From Bacteroidia bacterium (GTDB lineage: Bacteria > Bacteroidota > Bacteroidia > UKL13-3): a stretch of 64,000 bases of DNA. This document shows, one piece after another, positions 45,154 to 52,584 of this stretch. Positions within the stretch are counted from its first letter, which is position 1. Each line of letters opens with the position of its first letter. The DNA lies in the NCBI GenBank assembly GCA_021740845.1, contig JAIOYZ010000002.1:124001-188000 (forward strand), read 5' to 3'. Below the pieces are notes generated by a model. The model was not told where the DNA came from. It did no database searches and saw only the letters and a program-made list of their open reading frames with translations. The position numbers and the translations under genes are program-made.

Positions 45154-46077
45154 ATGAAAACATTTTCGCAAAGGCACTTACTAGGAATTAAAGATATCTC
45201 TCTTGAAGATATTAATTTGGTTTTTGAAACCGCAGATAATTTTAAATCTATCATCAACCGACCGATAAAAAAAGTTCCTAGCCTTAGAGATATTACCATT
45301 GCCAATGTGTTTTTTGAAAACTCAACAAGAACAAGAATTTCCTTTGAATTAGCTCAGAAACGATTAAGTGCAGATATTGTAAACTTCTCTGCTTCCTCAT
45401 CTTCTGTTTCTAAAGGAGAAACCTTAATAGACACGGTTAACAATATCTTAGCAATGAAAGTTGATATGGTGGTAATGCGCCATCCAGCTCCAGGTGCTTG
45501 TCAGTTTTTGGCCAAACATGTTGATGCAAAGATTATTAATGCAGGTGACGGAACCCACGAACATCCTACACAAGCATTGTTAGATGCCTATTCAATTCGC
45601 GAAAAATTGGGCAAAGTAAAAGGCAAGAAAGTTGTAATTGTTGGAGATATAACCCACTCGCGTGTGGCATTATCTAATATAATTTGCTTGCAAAAGTTAG
45701 GTGCTGAAGTTATGGTTTGTGGACCAACCACCTTGATTCCAAAGCATATTCAATCTTTAGGAGTTAAAGTAGAACATGATTTAATGAAAGCTTTGGCTTG
45801 GTGTGATGTGGCTAATATGTTGCGTATACAATTGGAGCGTCAAGATACTAAATATTTCCCTTCATTGAGAGAATACAGTATGCTATACGGCTTAGATAAA
45901 GAGCGTTTGGAGTCTTTGGAAAAGGAAATTGTAATTATGCATCCAGGGCCAATAAACAGAGGAGTGGAAATAACAAGTGATGTAGCAGATAGCAAACACG
46001 CTATTATTTTAGATCAGGTAGAAAATGGAGTTGCTACTAGAATGGCAATTATGTTTTTATTAGCAGGCCAACGATAA
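45154..46077 (+). CDS. pyrB: Aspartate carbamoyltransferase catalytic subunit
   Basis: Condenses carbamoyl phosphate and aspartate, the committed step of pyrimidine synthesis. The 307 residues have the carbamoyl-phosphate loop FFENSTRTRISFE near 51-63, ASSSSVSKGETL, HPTQALLDAYSI near 132-143, VGDITHSRVA and the C-terminal MHPGPINRGVEI. No regulatory pyrI gene is next to it. It follows pyrR and ends at a strong terminator. Confidence 0.97.
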   Translation: MKTFSQRHLLGIKDISLEDINLVFETADNFKSIINRPIKKVPSLRDITIANVFFENSTRTRISFELAQKRLSADIVNFSASSSSVSKGETLIDTVNNILAMKVDMVVMRHPAPGACQFLAKHVDAKIINAGDGTHEHPTQALLDAYSIREKLGKVKGKKVVIVGDITHSRVALSNIICLQKLGAEVMVCGPTTLIPKHIQSLGVKVEHDLMKALAWCDVANMLRIQLERQDTKYFPSLREYSMLYGLDKERLESLEKEIVIMHPGPINRGVEITSDVADSKHAIILDQVENGVATRMAIMFLLAGQR

Positions 46078-46096
46078 AACGATACCATAAGAAAAC

Positions 46097-46135
46097 AAAA
46101 AAGCTTGAATTCCAATTGGATTTCAAGCTTTTTTT
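46097..46135. terminator. Bidirectional terminator between pyrB and the dsrE-like gene
   Basis: AAAAAAGCTTGAA (46097-46109) pairs perfectly with TTCAAGCTTTTTTT (46122-46135). The inner loop also holds CCAATTGG. It serves convergent transcripts. Confidence 0.85.
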
Positions 46136-46152
46136 GATTTTAAGAATATTTA

Positions 46153-46638
46153 TTAAACAAATAACATATGGGTTCCTTCACCAGAACCATATTTATAGAA
46201 ATCTCCAACAGTAATCACATCGCTTAAGCCCTCGTACATGTCTTCTTTTTTGTAATGGAACATATCCATTGCCAATCTGCATGCCCATAATTTAACACCA
46301 GAAGCAACAAGGATATCTAAAAATTCATGGATATCTGGCATGTCAATTTTTTCCATTTCCTTTTTCATCATTGAAGTAGCCAAAGCTTCCATTCCAGGTA
46401 AACCACCCAACATAGTTGGCATGTGCATAGCTGGATTACCTACCGTTGCTACATGCAGGTGTTCTAATTTTTTACTATGGATGGCTTCCAAACCAAAAAA
46501 GGTAAAAAATATTTCAGCCTCAATTCCTTCCATTCTTGCTCCATTTGCTAAAACAAAAGCAGCATAAACATTTTCTAAAGTGGCTTTAGATAAGATGATC
46601 ATCATCTTTTTAATCTCGCCGTGATATTCAGTACTCAT
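46153..46638 (-). CDS. DsrE/DsrF/DrsH-like sulfur-carrier protein
   Basis: 161 residues of the DsrE2-type family: KKMMIILSKATLENVYAAFVLANGARMEG, IFFTFFGLEAI, PGMEALATSMMKKEMEKIDMPDI and the single cysteine in KLWACRLAMDMF near residue 119, which would carry persulfide sulfur. It is encoded with a TusE-like protein and a sulfide:quinone oxidoreductase on one strand, so it probably passes sulfane sulfur made by SQR. It is the last gene of the module. Confidence 0.88.
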   Translation of the reverse strand: MSTEYHGEIKKMMIILSKATLENVYAAFVLANGARMEGIEAEIFFTFFGLEAIHSKKLEHLHVATVGNPAMHMPTMLGGLPGMEALATSMMKKEMEKIDMPDIHEFLDILVASGVKLWACRLAMDMFHYKKEDMYEGLSDVITVGDFYKYGSGEGTHMLFV

Positions 46639-46672
46639 GATTTTTTATTTTTATTTTATTTTTTGAAAATGA

Positions 46673-46695
46673 GTTAGGTTCAAACCGAACCTAAC
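46673..46695. repeat. Hairpin with dispersed-motif core
   Basis: GTTAGGTT (46673-46680), CAAACCG, AACCTAAC (46688-46695). The motif GGTTCAAACCGAA is extended by compensating flanks into an 8-bp stem. It lies in the gap between the TusE-like and DsrE-like genes, with no long T run. Confidence 0.7.
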
Positions 46696-46709
46696 CCAAA
46701 AACCTAGAA

Positions 46710-47018
46710 TTATAAACAACTAGCGGGTTTAGGAATACCTGCAATTTTTGTAGAAATTTTAAGTGGACCATTTGGAAACAAAGCATAAAATTCTTTGATA
46801 TCTACCACATTACTTTTTCCAATTTTTCTGATACTTAATGCAACTTGATTTTTATGCTCACCTTGCAAATAGCTTATAACTTCCCAATGTCTTGGTGTTA
46901 ATTCCACATTATTCTCTTTTGCTATTTCTTCTGCAACGGCTTTATCCCATTGACTAAAATCTGTTAAGTAACCTTCTTCGTTAACGGCAATAGTTTTGCC
47001 TGCAATCATCTTTTCCAT
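46710..47018 (-). CDS. TusE/DsrC/DsvC-family sulfur relay protein
   Basis: 102 residues. The conserved core FSQWDKAVAEEIAKENNVELTPRHWEVI and the C-terminal arm GIPKPASCL place it in the family. The penultimate Cys (CysA of DsrC) is present. The position of the second Cys (GPxxxACKIAG in true DsrC) reads GPLKISTKIAG, so CysB is missing. It should therefore act as a single-cysteine sulfur carrier like TusE, not as the trisulfide-forming DsrC of sulfate reducers. It lies between sqr and the dsrE-like gene. Confidence 0.9.
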   Translation of the reverse strand: MEKMIAGKTIAVNEEGYLTDFSQWDKAVAEEIAKENNVELTPRHWEVISYLQGEHKNQVALSIRKIGKSNVVDIKEFYALFPNGPLKISTKIAGIPKPASCL

Positions 47019-47045
47019 AATCTTATTTATTAATTGTTTTTAGGT

Positions 47046-48278
47046 TTAAAATTCTTTTCCAGCTTCTTGCATTGTTGCAGAAACAAACGGTATATGAGTT
47101 CCTTTTAATAACATGTTCCAATAAATCCATCTAAAGGCAAGTTTACCCATATGGTTCATTCTACTTTCTTTTAAAAGTCTAAGTGGGCCAACTCCTGGGA
47201 ATGGGAATGTTCCTTCAACTGGTTCGTGGCTATAGTTAAAATCTATCAATAAAGCTTTGCCATGACCGGTTTCAATAAAGCAATTAGCATGACCATCAAA
47301 TTCTTCTTTCAAAGGCTCATCGTGGATATAGCGTTTGATATTTTCTGTAAGAATCTCAGCTTCAAAATGTGCTACAGAACCAGCTTTACTAGCAGGTATA
47401 TTTGAAGCATCGCCAATTACAAAAATGTTTTTATTGGCAAGACTTTGAAGAGAACCTTTATTGGTAGGAATAAAGTTTAAATCATCACCTAAGCCAGAAC
47501 GTTCAATTACTTCATCTCCTTTATTGGTAGGTACGGTTACTAATAAATCATAAGAAATTTCTCTTCCACCGTAATCAATTATTTTCTTATTTTCTTGATC
47601 TACGCTTTCAATAGCGAAATCACTTTCAATTTTTATATGTTTGTCTTGTAATAAATGATCTAAAGCTTCTGTTGCTTTAGGTTTGGTAAAGGCACCACTT
47701 AAAGGAGTTACAAAAGTAATTTCTACTTTATCTCTCATGTTTTTATTTTGGAAATAAGAATCTGCTAAGAATGCAAATTCTAAAGGAGCAACAGGACATT
47801 TAATTGGCATTTCTGTAATATGAACCACCAATTTACCACCTTCCCAAGTGCGTAATTTGTTTCTTAAATTTAATGCACCTTCAAAAGTGTAAAAATCAAA
47901 AACTGTTTTGTGCCATTCCTCACCCAACATTCCAGGAGTTTCTTCTGGAGCTATTTTTGCACCTGTAGCTATTATTAAAATGTCGTAGTTCATAACCCTT
48001 CCATCGGCCATTAACACATGGTTATTGTCGGGTTGAACCCTATCAATTTTACCTTTTACTAAGCGAACTCCTTTAGGAATAAATTCATCAATTGTTTTTA
48101 CAATATCTTCAGGTTCGTAAATATCAAATGGTAGAAACAAATAACCTGGTTGGTAATAATGTTCCTCTCTTTCGTCGATGATGTCTATTTCCCAATCAGC
48201 ACGTTTTAGCTCGTGGTTTAAATGATTGGCCATCATTGTTCCTGCTGTACCTGCTCCTAAAATTACAATACGTTTCAT
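47046..48278 (-). CDS. Sulfide:quinone oxidoreductase-like flavoprotein
   Basis: FAD enzyme that oxidises sulfide and reduces membrane quinone. The 410 residues begin with the FAD motif VILGAGTAGTMMANHL, have the second dinucleotide region near 149, and FVIGDASNIPASKAG near 286-300. Redox cysteines are at C161 (PIKCPVAPLEF) and C333 (HANCFIETGHG), the pair expected for the type related to mitochondrial SQOR. The C-terminal FRWIYWNMLLKG helix could bind the membrane. It is first in the unit with the TusE- and DsrE-like genes and divergent from a Crp/Fnr regulator. Confidence 0.88.
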   Translation of the reverse strand: MKRIVILGAGTAGTMMANHLNHELKRADWEIDIIDEREEHYYQPGYLFLPFDIYEPEDIVKTIDEFIPKGVRLVKGKIDRVQPDNNHVLMADGRVMNYDILIIATGAKIAPEETPGMLGEEWHKTVFDFYTFEGALNLRNKLRTWEGGKLVVHITEMPIKCPVAPLEFAFLADSYFQNKNMRDKVEITFVTPLSGAFTKPKATEALDHLLQDKHIKIESDFAIESVDQENKKIIDYGGREISYDLLVTVPTNKGDEVIERSGLGDDLNFIPTNKGSLQSLANKNIFVIGDASNIPASKAGSVAHFEAEILTENIKRYIHDEPLKEEFDGHANCFIETGHGKALLIDFNYSHEPVEGTFPFPGVGPLRLLKESRMNHMGKLAFRWIYWNMLLKGTHIPFVSATMQEAGKEF

Positions 48279-48311
48279 AATATTTCTTATTAGTTGTCTT
48301 TAATTCCACAA

Positions 48312-48356
48312 CAAAAGTATATGCACCTTGGTCGTCAAAAAATGAGCATTGTCAAA
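48312..48356 (-). promoter_or_regulatory. Candidate sqr promoter with GTCAAA direct repeats
   Basis: TACTTTTG on the minus strand (48319-48312) fits the -7 box, with transcription near 48305 and the ATG at 48278. No TTTG lies at the exact spacing (one is 16 bases away). Two GTCAAA words at 48334-48339 and 48351-48356, 17 bases apart, lie over the -30/-45 region and could be regulator half-sites. Confidence 0.35.
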
Positions 48357-48385
48357 TGAACAAGTGATTAAAGGCACACGATTCT

Positions 48386-48399
48386 GTGACTATTGTTAC
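48386..48399. promoter_or_regulatory. Imperfect Crp/Fnr-like palindrome
   Basis: GTGAC-TATT-GTTAC, an inverted repeat of the form GTRAC-N4-GTYAC, in the gap between sqr and the regulator gene, 37 bases before the regulator start. It is a possible autoregulatory site. The match to known Crp/Fnr boxes is only partial. Confidence 0.25.
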
Positions 48400-48436
48400 T
48401 TTTATTTTTATATTTGGTTCAAGATTGAAACCCTAT

Positions 48437-49039
48437 ATGTTCACAGATCCAAAACTAAAAGAATCCTTTTCAAAGTACTCGAGCATTATGAAATTGCCAG
48501 AAGGCGCAGTTTTAATGAACCCTGGAGAGCCTATTCGCTTTATACCACTTGTAAAATCTGGATGCATTAGAGTATTAAGGCAAAATGATGAGGGAAAGGA
48601 AGTTTTTCTTTATCACATTATGCCCGGTGAAACATGCGCCATGTCGTTAACTTGTTGCAATGTGCAAAGTTTAAGTGAAGTAAAAGCAGTTGCTGAAGAA
48701 GAAACCGAAGTGTTTACCGTGCCAGTTACCAAATTAGAAGAATGGCAAAACTTCAAAGAGTGGAGAGATTATATTTCAAATACCTATAAAGTTAGATTTG
48801 AAAGAATGATGCAAACCATAGATGATCTTGCATTTGAGAATATGGATGAAAGACTATGGAGGTATTTATTGGCTCGATCAAAGGCAAAAGGAAGCACTAC
48901 ACTACAGATAAATCATGAGGAAATGGCAAATGAGTTAAATATTCAAAGGGAATCAGCCACTCGTTTACTTAAAAAACTTAAGGATTTGGGTTATCTAGAG
49001 ACCGGCCGAGGGCAGGTAACTTTGTTAAAAAATGAATAG
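48437..49039 (+). CDS. Crp/Fnr-family transcription regulator
   Basis: Start taken at ATG 48437 (MFTDPKLKESFSKYSSIM); the frame extends 17 hydrophobic residues upstream without support. The 200-residue protein has an N-terminal cyclic-nucleotide-binding-type barrel (GAVLMNPGEPIRFIPLV, EGKEVFLYHIMPGE) and a C-terminal winged helix (INHEEMANELNIQRESATRLLKKL). The stretch CAMSLTCC near 77-84 offers three cysteines close to the effector region and might sense redox state or reactive sulfur. Its position opposite sqr suggests it controls the sulfur genes. Confidence 0.88.
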   Translation: MFTDPKLKESFSKYSSIMKLPEGAVLMNPGEPIRFIPLVKSGCIRVLRQNDEGKEVFLYHIMPGETCAMSLTCCNVQSLSEVKAVAEEETEVFTVPVTKLEEWQNFKEWRDYISNTYKVRFERMMQTIDDLAFENMDERLWRYLLARSKAKGSTTLQINHEEMANELNIQRESATRLLKKLKDLGYLETGRGQVTLLKNE

Positions 49040-49048
49040 TGTAATTCT

Positions 49049-49426
49049 ATGGCATTTAGTTTAGAATTAGCAGAAAAAATTAGGCAAAGGCTCAAAGAAA
49101 TATCACCCATTGAAGAAAAAGAAATGATGGGAGGAATTGCTTTTATGTATCGTGGGAAAATGTGCGTTGGAATCATAAAAGATGAAATGATGTGCAGAAT
49201 TGATCCATCCAAATATGATTGGGCATTGGAGCAAAATGCCTGTAGGGAGATGGATTTTACTGGTAGACCTATGAAAGGTTGGGTAATGATTGAAGAAGCT
49301 GGGATTAACCAACCCAATGAATTTAACCAGTGGATTCAACTAGCTTTGGATTACAACCAGGAAGCAAAAAAATCTATTAAAAAGAAAAAGAAAGATTCTG
49401 TTAGAACAAAGAAAACAAGTGAGTAG
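49049..49426 (+). CDS. TfoX N-terminal-domain protein
   Basis: 125 residues with the TfoX/Sxy N-domain: AEKIRQRLKEISPIEEKEMMGGIAFMYRGKMCVGI, then MCRIDPSKYDWAL and TGRPMKGWVMI. The TfoX C-domain is absent, as in many small Bacteroidota copies. A lysine-rich tail (KKSIKKKKKDSVRTKK) suggests nucleic-acid contact. TfoX regulates competence in gamma-proteobacteria, but the N-domain alone does not show that here. It starts 9 bases after the regulator gene. Confidence 0.85.
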   Translation: MAFSLELAEKIRQRLKEISPIEEKEMMGGIAFMYRGKMCVGIIKDEMMCRIDPSKYDWALEQNACREMDFTGRPMKGWVMIEEAGINQPNEFNQWIQLALDYNQEAKKSIKKKKKDSVRTKKTSE

Positions 49427-49440
49427 TGTTTTCAAAATTC

Positions 49441-49827
49441 TTAATTTAAATCATTTTTATGTTTGTAAAATGATCTAATTAAAAAGAAAGAGCTTACAAG
49501 AAATGGAAGTGTTAGCAAAGCTATTTTGTATTTAAAACCAAGAATACCAACTAATAAAATAAAAAAATATAAAACTGCTAAACCCGCAATACCACTGTAC
49601 ACAAGTATTTTACTAGGTTCGGTTTGAACCAAAGAAATTACCAAAAGTATTTGACCAATTAATGGTAAAATAATAAAAGGATGAACAATTGAAATTGGGT
49701 CAATAAAAATTTTAGAGAAAATTTCAGCTTCCATTTGAAAGAGAAACATTTGGTGATTTCCACCCCATTCTAAATAGCCCAATAATGAAAAAATAATTGT
49801 GCTAAATAGTAGCATTTTCCTTTTCAT
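49441..49827 (-). CDS. Small integral membrane protein, function unknown
   Basis: 128 residues with four hydrophobic stretches (about 3-18, 49-67, 76-95, 98-116), positive residues at the ends and no recognised family. It directly follows the DUF1348 gene on the same strand with one base between, so it is probably its operon partner. An exact dispersed-motif copy inside the gene encodes L-V-Q-T-E-P in the loop between helices 2 and 3. Confidence 0.65.
   Translation of the reverse strand: MKRKMLLFSTIIFSLLGYLEWGGNHQMFLFQMEAEIFSKIFIDPISIVHPFIILPLIGQILLVISLVQTEPSKILVYSGIAGLAVLYFFILLVGILGFKYKIALLTLPFLVSSFFLIRSFYKHKNDLN
49618..49632 (+). repeat. Dispersed motif, exact copy TTCGGTTTGAACCAA
   Basis: Within the small membrane protein gene, on the strand opposite to coding (the coding strand reads TTGGTTCAAACCGAA, L-V-Q-T-E). 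Confidence 0.8.
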
Positions 49828-49828
49828 A

Positions 49829-50248
49829 TCATTTCAGTTTTCTATCAGTTTCCTTAATCTCCAAATCATTTATACTGGCAAAGCGCTTAGCCATATAACC
49901 ATTTTCGTCAAACTCCCAATTCTCGTTTCCATAAGCTCTAAACCATTGTCCGCTGGAGTTTTTAAATTCGTACTCAAATCTAACCGCAATTCTATTTTCG
50001 GTATGTGCCCAATATTCCTTCTTAAGTTTATAATCTATTTCTTTGTTCCATTTATCCATCAAAAAAGCAACAATCTCTTCTCTCCCATTTATAAATAAAT
50101 TTCTATTTCTCCACTCACTGTTTACTGTATAAGCTTTAGACACTCTAATAGCATCTTTGCTATTCCAAGCATCTTCTGCCATTTGAATTTTCTGCTTTGC
50201 TGTTTCTTCAGTAAAAGGTGGCAATGGATGTCTTTGTTCTATTGTCAT
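49829..50248 (-). CDS. DUF1348 / nuclear transport factor 2-like protein
   Basis: 139 residues, a single NTF2-like cone fold: [27 protein letters not shown], then [22 protein letters not shown] and [23 protein letters not shown]. This matches DUF1348, small proteins of unknown activity that may bind a hydrophobic ligand in the cone. It precedes the small membrane protein gene. Confidence 0.88.
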   Translation of the reverse strand: MTIEQRHPLPPFTEETAKQKIQMAEDAWNSKDAIRVSKAYTVNSEWRNRNLFINGREEIVAFLMDKWNKEIDYKLKKEYWAHTENRIAVRFEYEFKNSSGQWFRAYGNENWEFDENGYMAKRFASINDLEIKETDRKLK

Positions 50249-50304
50249 AGTATTAGTTTGAGTAGTCTGAGAATTATTTGAGTAAAAAAGGAAATTAAAT
50301 ATTA

Positions 50305-50943
50305 CTAAAATTTACAATCTGGGCAATTGGCAATAGCCAAATTAATAAGTTTAAATAAATCCTTTTGGGCGGATACCTGCTTGTCTTCAAAATACCATTT
50401 GTGTAGTTGTTCGGCAAATAATTCTTTGGTGGCAAACTCGTCTTTCCACTTTTTGGCTAGGCCTTGAACAGCAAGTGGTCTTGGACCCCAAGTACCCGTA
50501 ATTGAATAGTACTTATCCATTTGAATAACTTTTGGAATTGCTCTTCCTCCAAAACTTAAATGTGCATCAATTAAGGGCAAATTTTGGTCTCTAAAAACAA
50601 TTTTCAAATCAATTTTACCATTTGATTCTTGAGCAATTGAATGTATAATTGGCAATAATTGAGCAGCATCGCCACACCAGAATTCGCTAATAACAAGCCA
50701 TTTTATTGGATGATGCAAGAGAGGTAAAACTTCCTTCCATTTTTCATCCAACTTAATTTGTTTCAAAATTCTAGAAATACGTTGCAGATTTAGTTTGGTG
50801 TAATCAAAATAAGGATCCTCCAAATTTGGTGCATTCAAATAGCTTTTCATTTGTTCAAAATAGGTCTCAAAATCTATCCCATTTTCAAAATATGATTGGT
50901 AATCTTCCTTATTAAGAGTTATTGTATTGGTGGTATTTTCCAT
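50305..50943 (-). CDS. Thioredoxin-family protein
   Basis: 212 residues. The thioredoxin-like core is around 67-150: [33 protein letters not shown] and [12 protein letters not shown] (the cis-proline region). The usual CxxC is CGDA, so only one active-site cysteine remains there. A CPDC pair stands at the very C-terminus (NCPDCKF) and may serve as a second redox site. There is no signal peptide, so it is cytoplasmic. The partner is unknown. Confidence 0.82.
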   Translation of the reverse strand: MENTTNTITLNKEDYQSYFENGIDFETYFEQMKSYLNAPNLEDPYFDYTKLNLQRISRILKQIKLDEKWKEVLPLLHHPIKWLVISEFWCGDAAQLLPIIHSIAQESNGKIDLKIVFRDQNLPLIDAHLSFGGRAIPKVIQMDKYYSITGTWGPRPLAVQGLAKKWKDEFATKELFAEQLHKWYFEDKQVSAQKDLFKLINLAIANCPDCKF

Positions 50944-51000
50944 TTTTATAATGTATTTCCAAATCTAAGTAATGATTGGCAAATTAGAAACTGATTGTAT

Positions 51001-51393
51001 TTAATTCAATAATCCAATAATAAAAGTTTTAATTTCATCATTGGTTTTGGCAACACTTATTCTTCCAATTTCCTTTTTAGTTTTTGGGTCAAATAATATA
51101 ATTATCCCAGTTGTTTTATTACCTTTTAATTGTTCTTCCAAACCAATAGCGACCAATTTCAACTTACTTTCTTCCTTTGTTTTCTTGTTACTTAAATCGT
51201 TTTCAATAACGGTTATTTGGTCTGAACCAAATGTAGCCAATACCTCTTTAGAAACTCGTGGGCCATTAGCCTTACAAGTTGGACACCAATCTGCTTGGTT
51301 AACAACCGCAACTACTTGTGCATTTAAATTACTAAAGCTACTTAATACTAAAAAGGATAAAAATAATCCGAATTTGATTTTCGATAATTTCAT
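51001..51393 (-). CDS. Secreted thioredoxin-domain protein
   Basis: 130 residues with signal peptide (MKLSKIKFGLFLSFLVLSSF...NAQ) and a thioredoxin fold with the active site WCPTCKANGP at about 37-46. The domain is a little shorter than usual after TGIIILFDPKTKKEIGRI. It acts in the periplasm, most likely in thiol-disulfide exchange. It is upstream of the cytoplasmic thioredoxin-like gene but separated by about 57 bases. Confidence 0.85.
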   Translation of the reverse strand: MKLSKIKFGLFLSFLVLSSFSNLNAQVVAVVNQADWCPTCKANGPRVSKEVLATFGSDQITVIENDLSNKKTKEESKLKLVAIGLEEQLKGNKTTGIIILFDPKTKKEIGRISVAKTNDEIKTFIIGLLN

Positions 51394-51570
51394 GGTATTT
51401 GAATAATTAATTGTAAGGCAAATTTGCTACAATTCAATTAAAGGATAAATGGATGTATAGCGCATTTCCATGGACAATTTTTCTGAGCTGAAAATCCAGT
51501 TTCATAATGGCAAGGTCTATTTGGTGATTAAAGATAAATTTCTATTTTTACACTAAGTAAATAAACAAGT

Positions 51571-52203
51571 ATGAAGAGAAATGTACTACTAATTTTATTG
51601 GGTTTCTTATCTATTTTATCCTGCAAAAAAGAGGAAAAAACTCCCCCTCCTGCTCCACCGCAAGAAACTACAGAAGAAATAATAGAAATAAAAACCAGCT
51701 ATGGCGATATGTATATTTGGCTTTACAAAGAAACACCTTTGCATAGAAAGAACTTTTTAGCTTTGGCAGATACCAATTATTTTGATGGCACAACTTTTCA
51801 TCGCATTATTAAGAATTTTGTAATCCAAGGTGGCGATCCCAATACAAAAGATTCTATTCCAGGAAACGATGGCGACGGTGGGCCAGATTATACCATACCT
51901 GCCGAATTTGTAGATTCATTAAAACATGATTATGGTGCATTAGGGGCTGCTAGAACAGATAATCCAGAAAAGGCTTCAAGTGGCAGTCAATTTTATATTG
52001 TAACCAATAAAAATGGCCAACATAGCTTAGATAAAAATTATACGGTTTTTGGTAAATTATTAGCTGGTCATGATATTGCTTATGCCATTTCAACCAAAGC
52101 AAAAGATGCCAATGATAGACCTATAACAGATATTGTAATGGATGTAAATGTAGTTCGCAAAACCTTAACTCAATTAAAATCTGAATTCAATTTTGTGCCT
52201 TAA
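51571..52203 (+). CDS. Peptidylprolyl isomerase (cyclophilin), lipoprotein
   Basis: 210 residues. The N-terminus MKRNVLLILLGFLSILSCKK has a lipobox (LSC) followed by a proline-rich linker. The cyclophilin domain runs from about 37: IKTSYGDMYIWLYKETPLHRKNFLALA, FDGTTFHRIIKNFVIQGGDP (catalytic Arg), SSGSQFYIVTN and YTVFGKLLAGHDI. It helps fold exported proteins in the periplasm, anchored to a membrane. Confidence 0.93.
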   Translation: MKRNVLLILLGFLSILSCKKEEKTPPPAPPQETTEEIIEIKTSYGDMYIWLYKETPLHRKNFLALADTNYFDGTTFHRIIKNFVIQGGDPNTKDSIPGNDGDGGPDYTIPAEFVDSLKHDYGALGAARTDNPEKASSGSQFYIVTNKNGQHSLDKNYTVFGKLLAGHDIAYAISTKAKDANDRPITDIVMDVNVVRKTLTQLKSEFNFVP

Positions 52204-52210
52204 ATTAGTG

Positions 52211-52225
52211 TTGGTTCAAACCGAA
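52211..52225 (-). repeat. Dispersed motif, exact copy TTGGTTCAAACCGAA
   Basis: In the 36-base gap between the cyclophilin stop and the MmcQ/YjbR start, filling nearly half of it. Confidence 0.8.
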
Positions 52226-52239
52226 TATTAATAAAAATT

Positions 52240-52584
52240 ATGAGTATAGATGAATTTAGAAAGCTGGCACTAAGCTTTGAAGAGTCTGAAGAAATGCCTC
52301 ATTTTGAAAAGCCCTCTTTTAGAATAAGAAAGAAAATTTTTGCCACACTTCATGCTGATTCTAATAAGTCTGTTCTCAAATTAGATTTAATAAATCAACA
52401 AGTATTTATGGGTATAAATTCAAAAGGCATTTATCCAGTTAAGGGTGCTTGGGGAAAGCAAGGATGGACATTTTTTGAATTGGATAAATTGCCAGAAGAA
52501 TTGGTTTATGATGCACTTAGTATTGCATATTGCATTGTGGCACCAAAAAAATTAACAGAAAAATACCACACAAATAATTTTTAA
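52240..52584 (+). CDS. MmcQ/YjbR-family protein
   Basis: 114 residues covering the complete MmcQ/YjbR fold: MSIDEFRKLALSFEESEEMPHFEKPSFRI, KIFATLHADSNKSVLKL, and AWGKQGWTFFELDKL with ALSIAYCIVAPKKL. The fold resembles a DNA-binding CyaY-like domain, but the role is unproven. The 3' end overlaps the convergent helicase gene by 4 bases. Confidence 0.9.
   Translation: MSIDEFRKLALSFEESEEMPHFEKPSFRIRKKIFATLHADSNKSVLKLDLINQQVFMGINSKGIYPVKGAWGKQGWTFFELDKLPEELVYDALSIAYCIVAPKKLTEKYHTNNF

Noticed and set aside
48349-48570. 73-codon open frame before the Crp/Fnr gene
   Set aside because: It overlaps the regulator in another frame, has no start context and no recognisable product.
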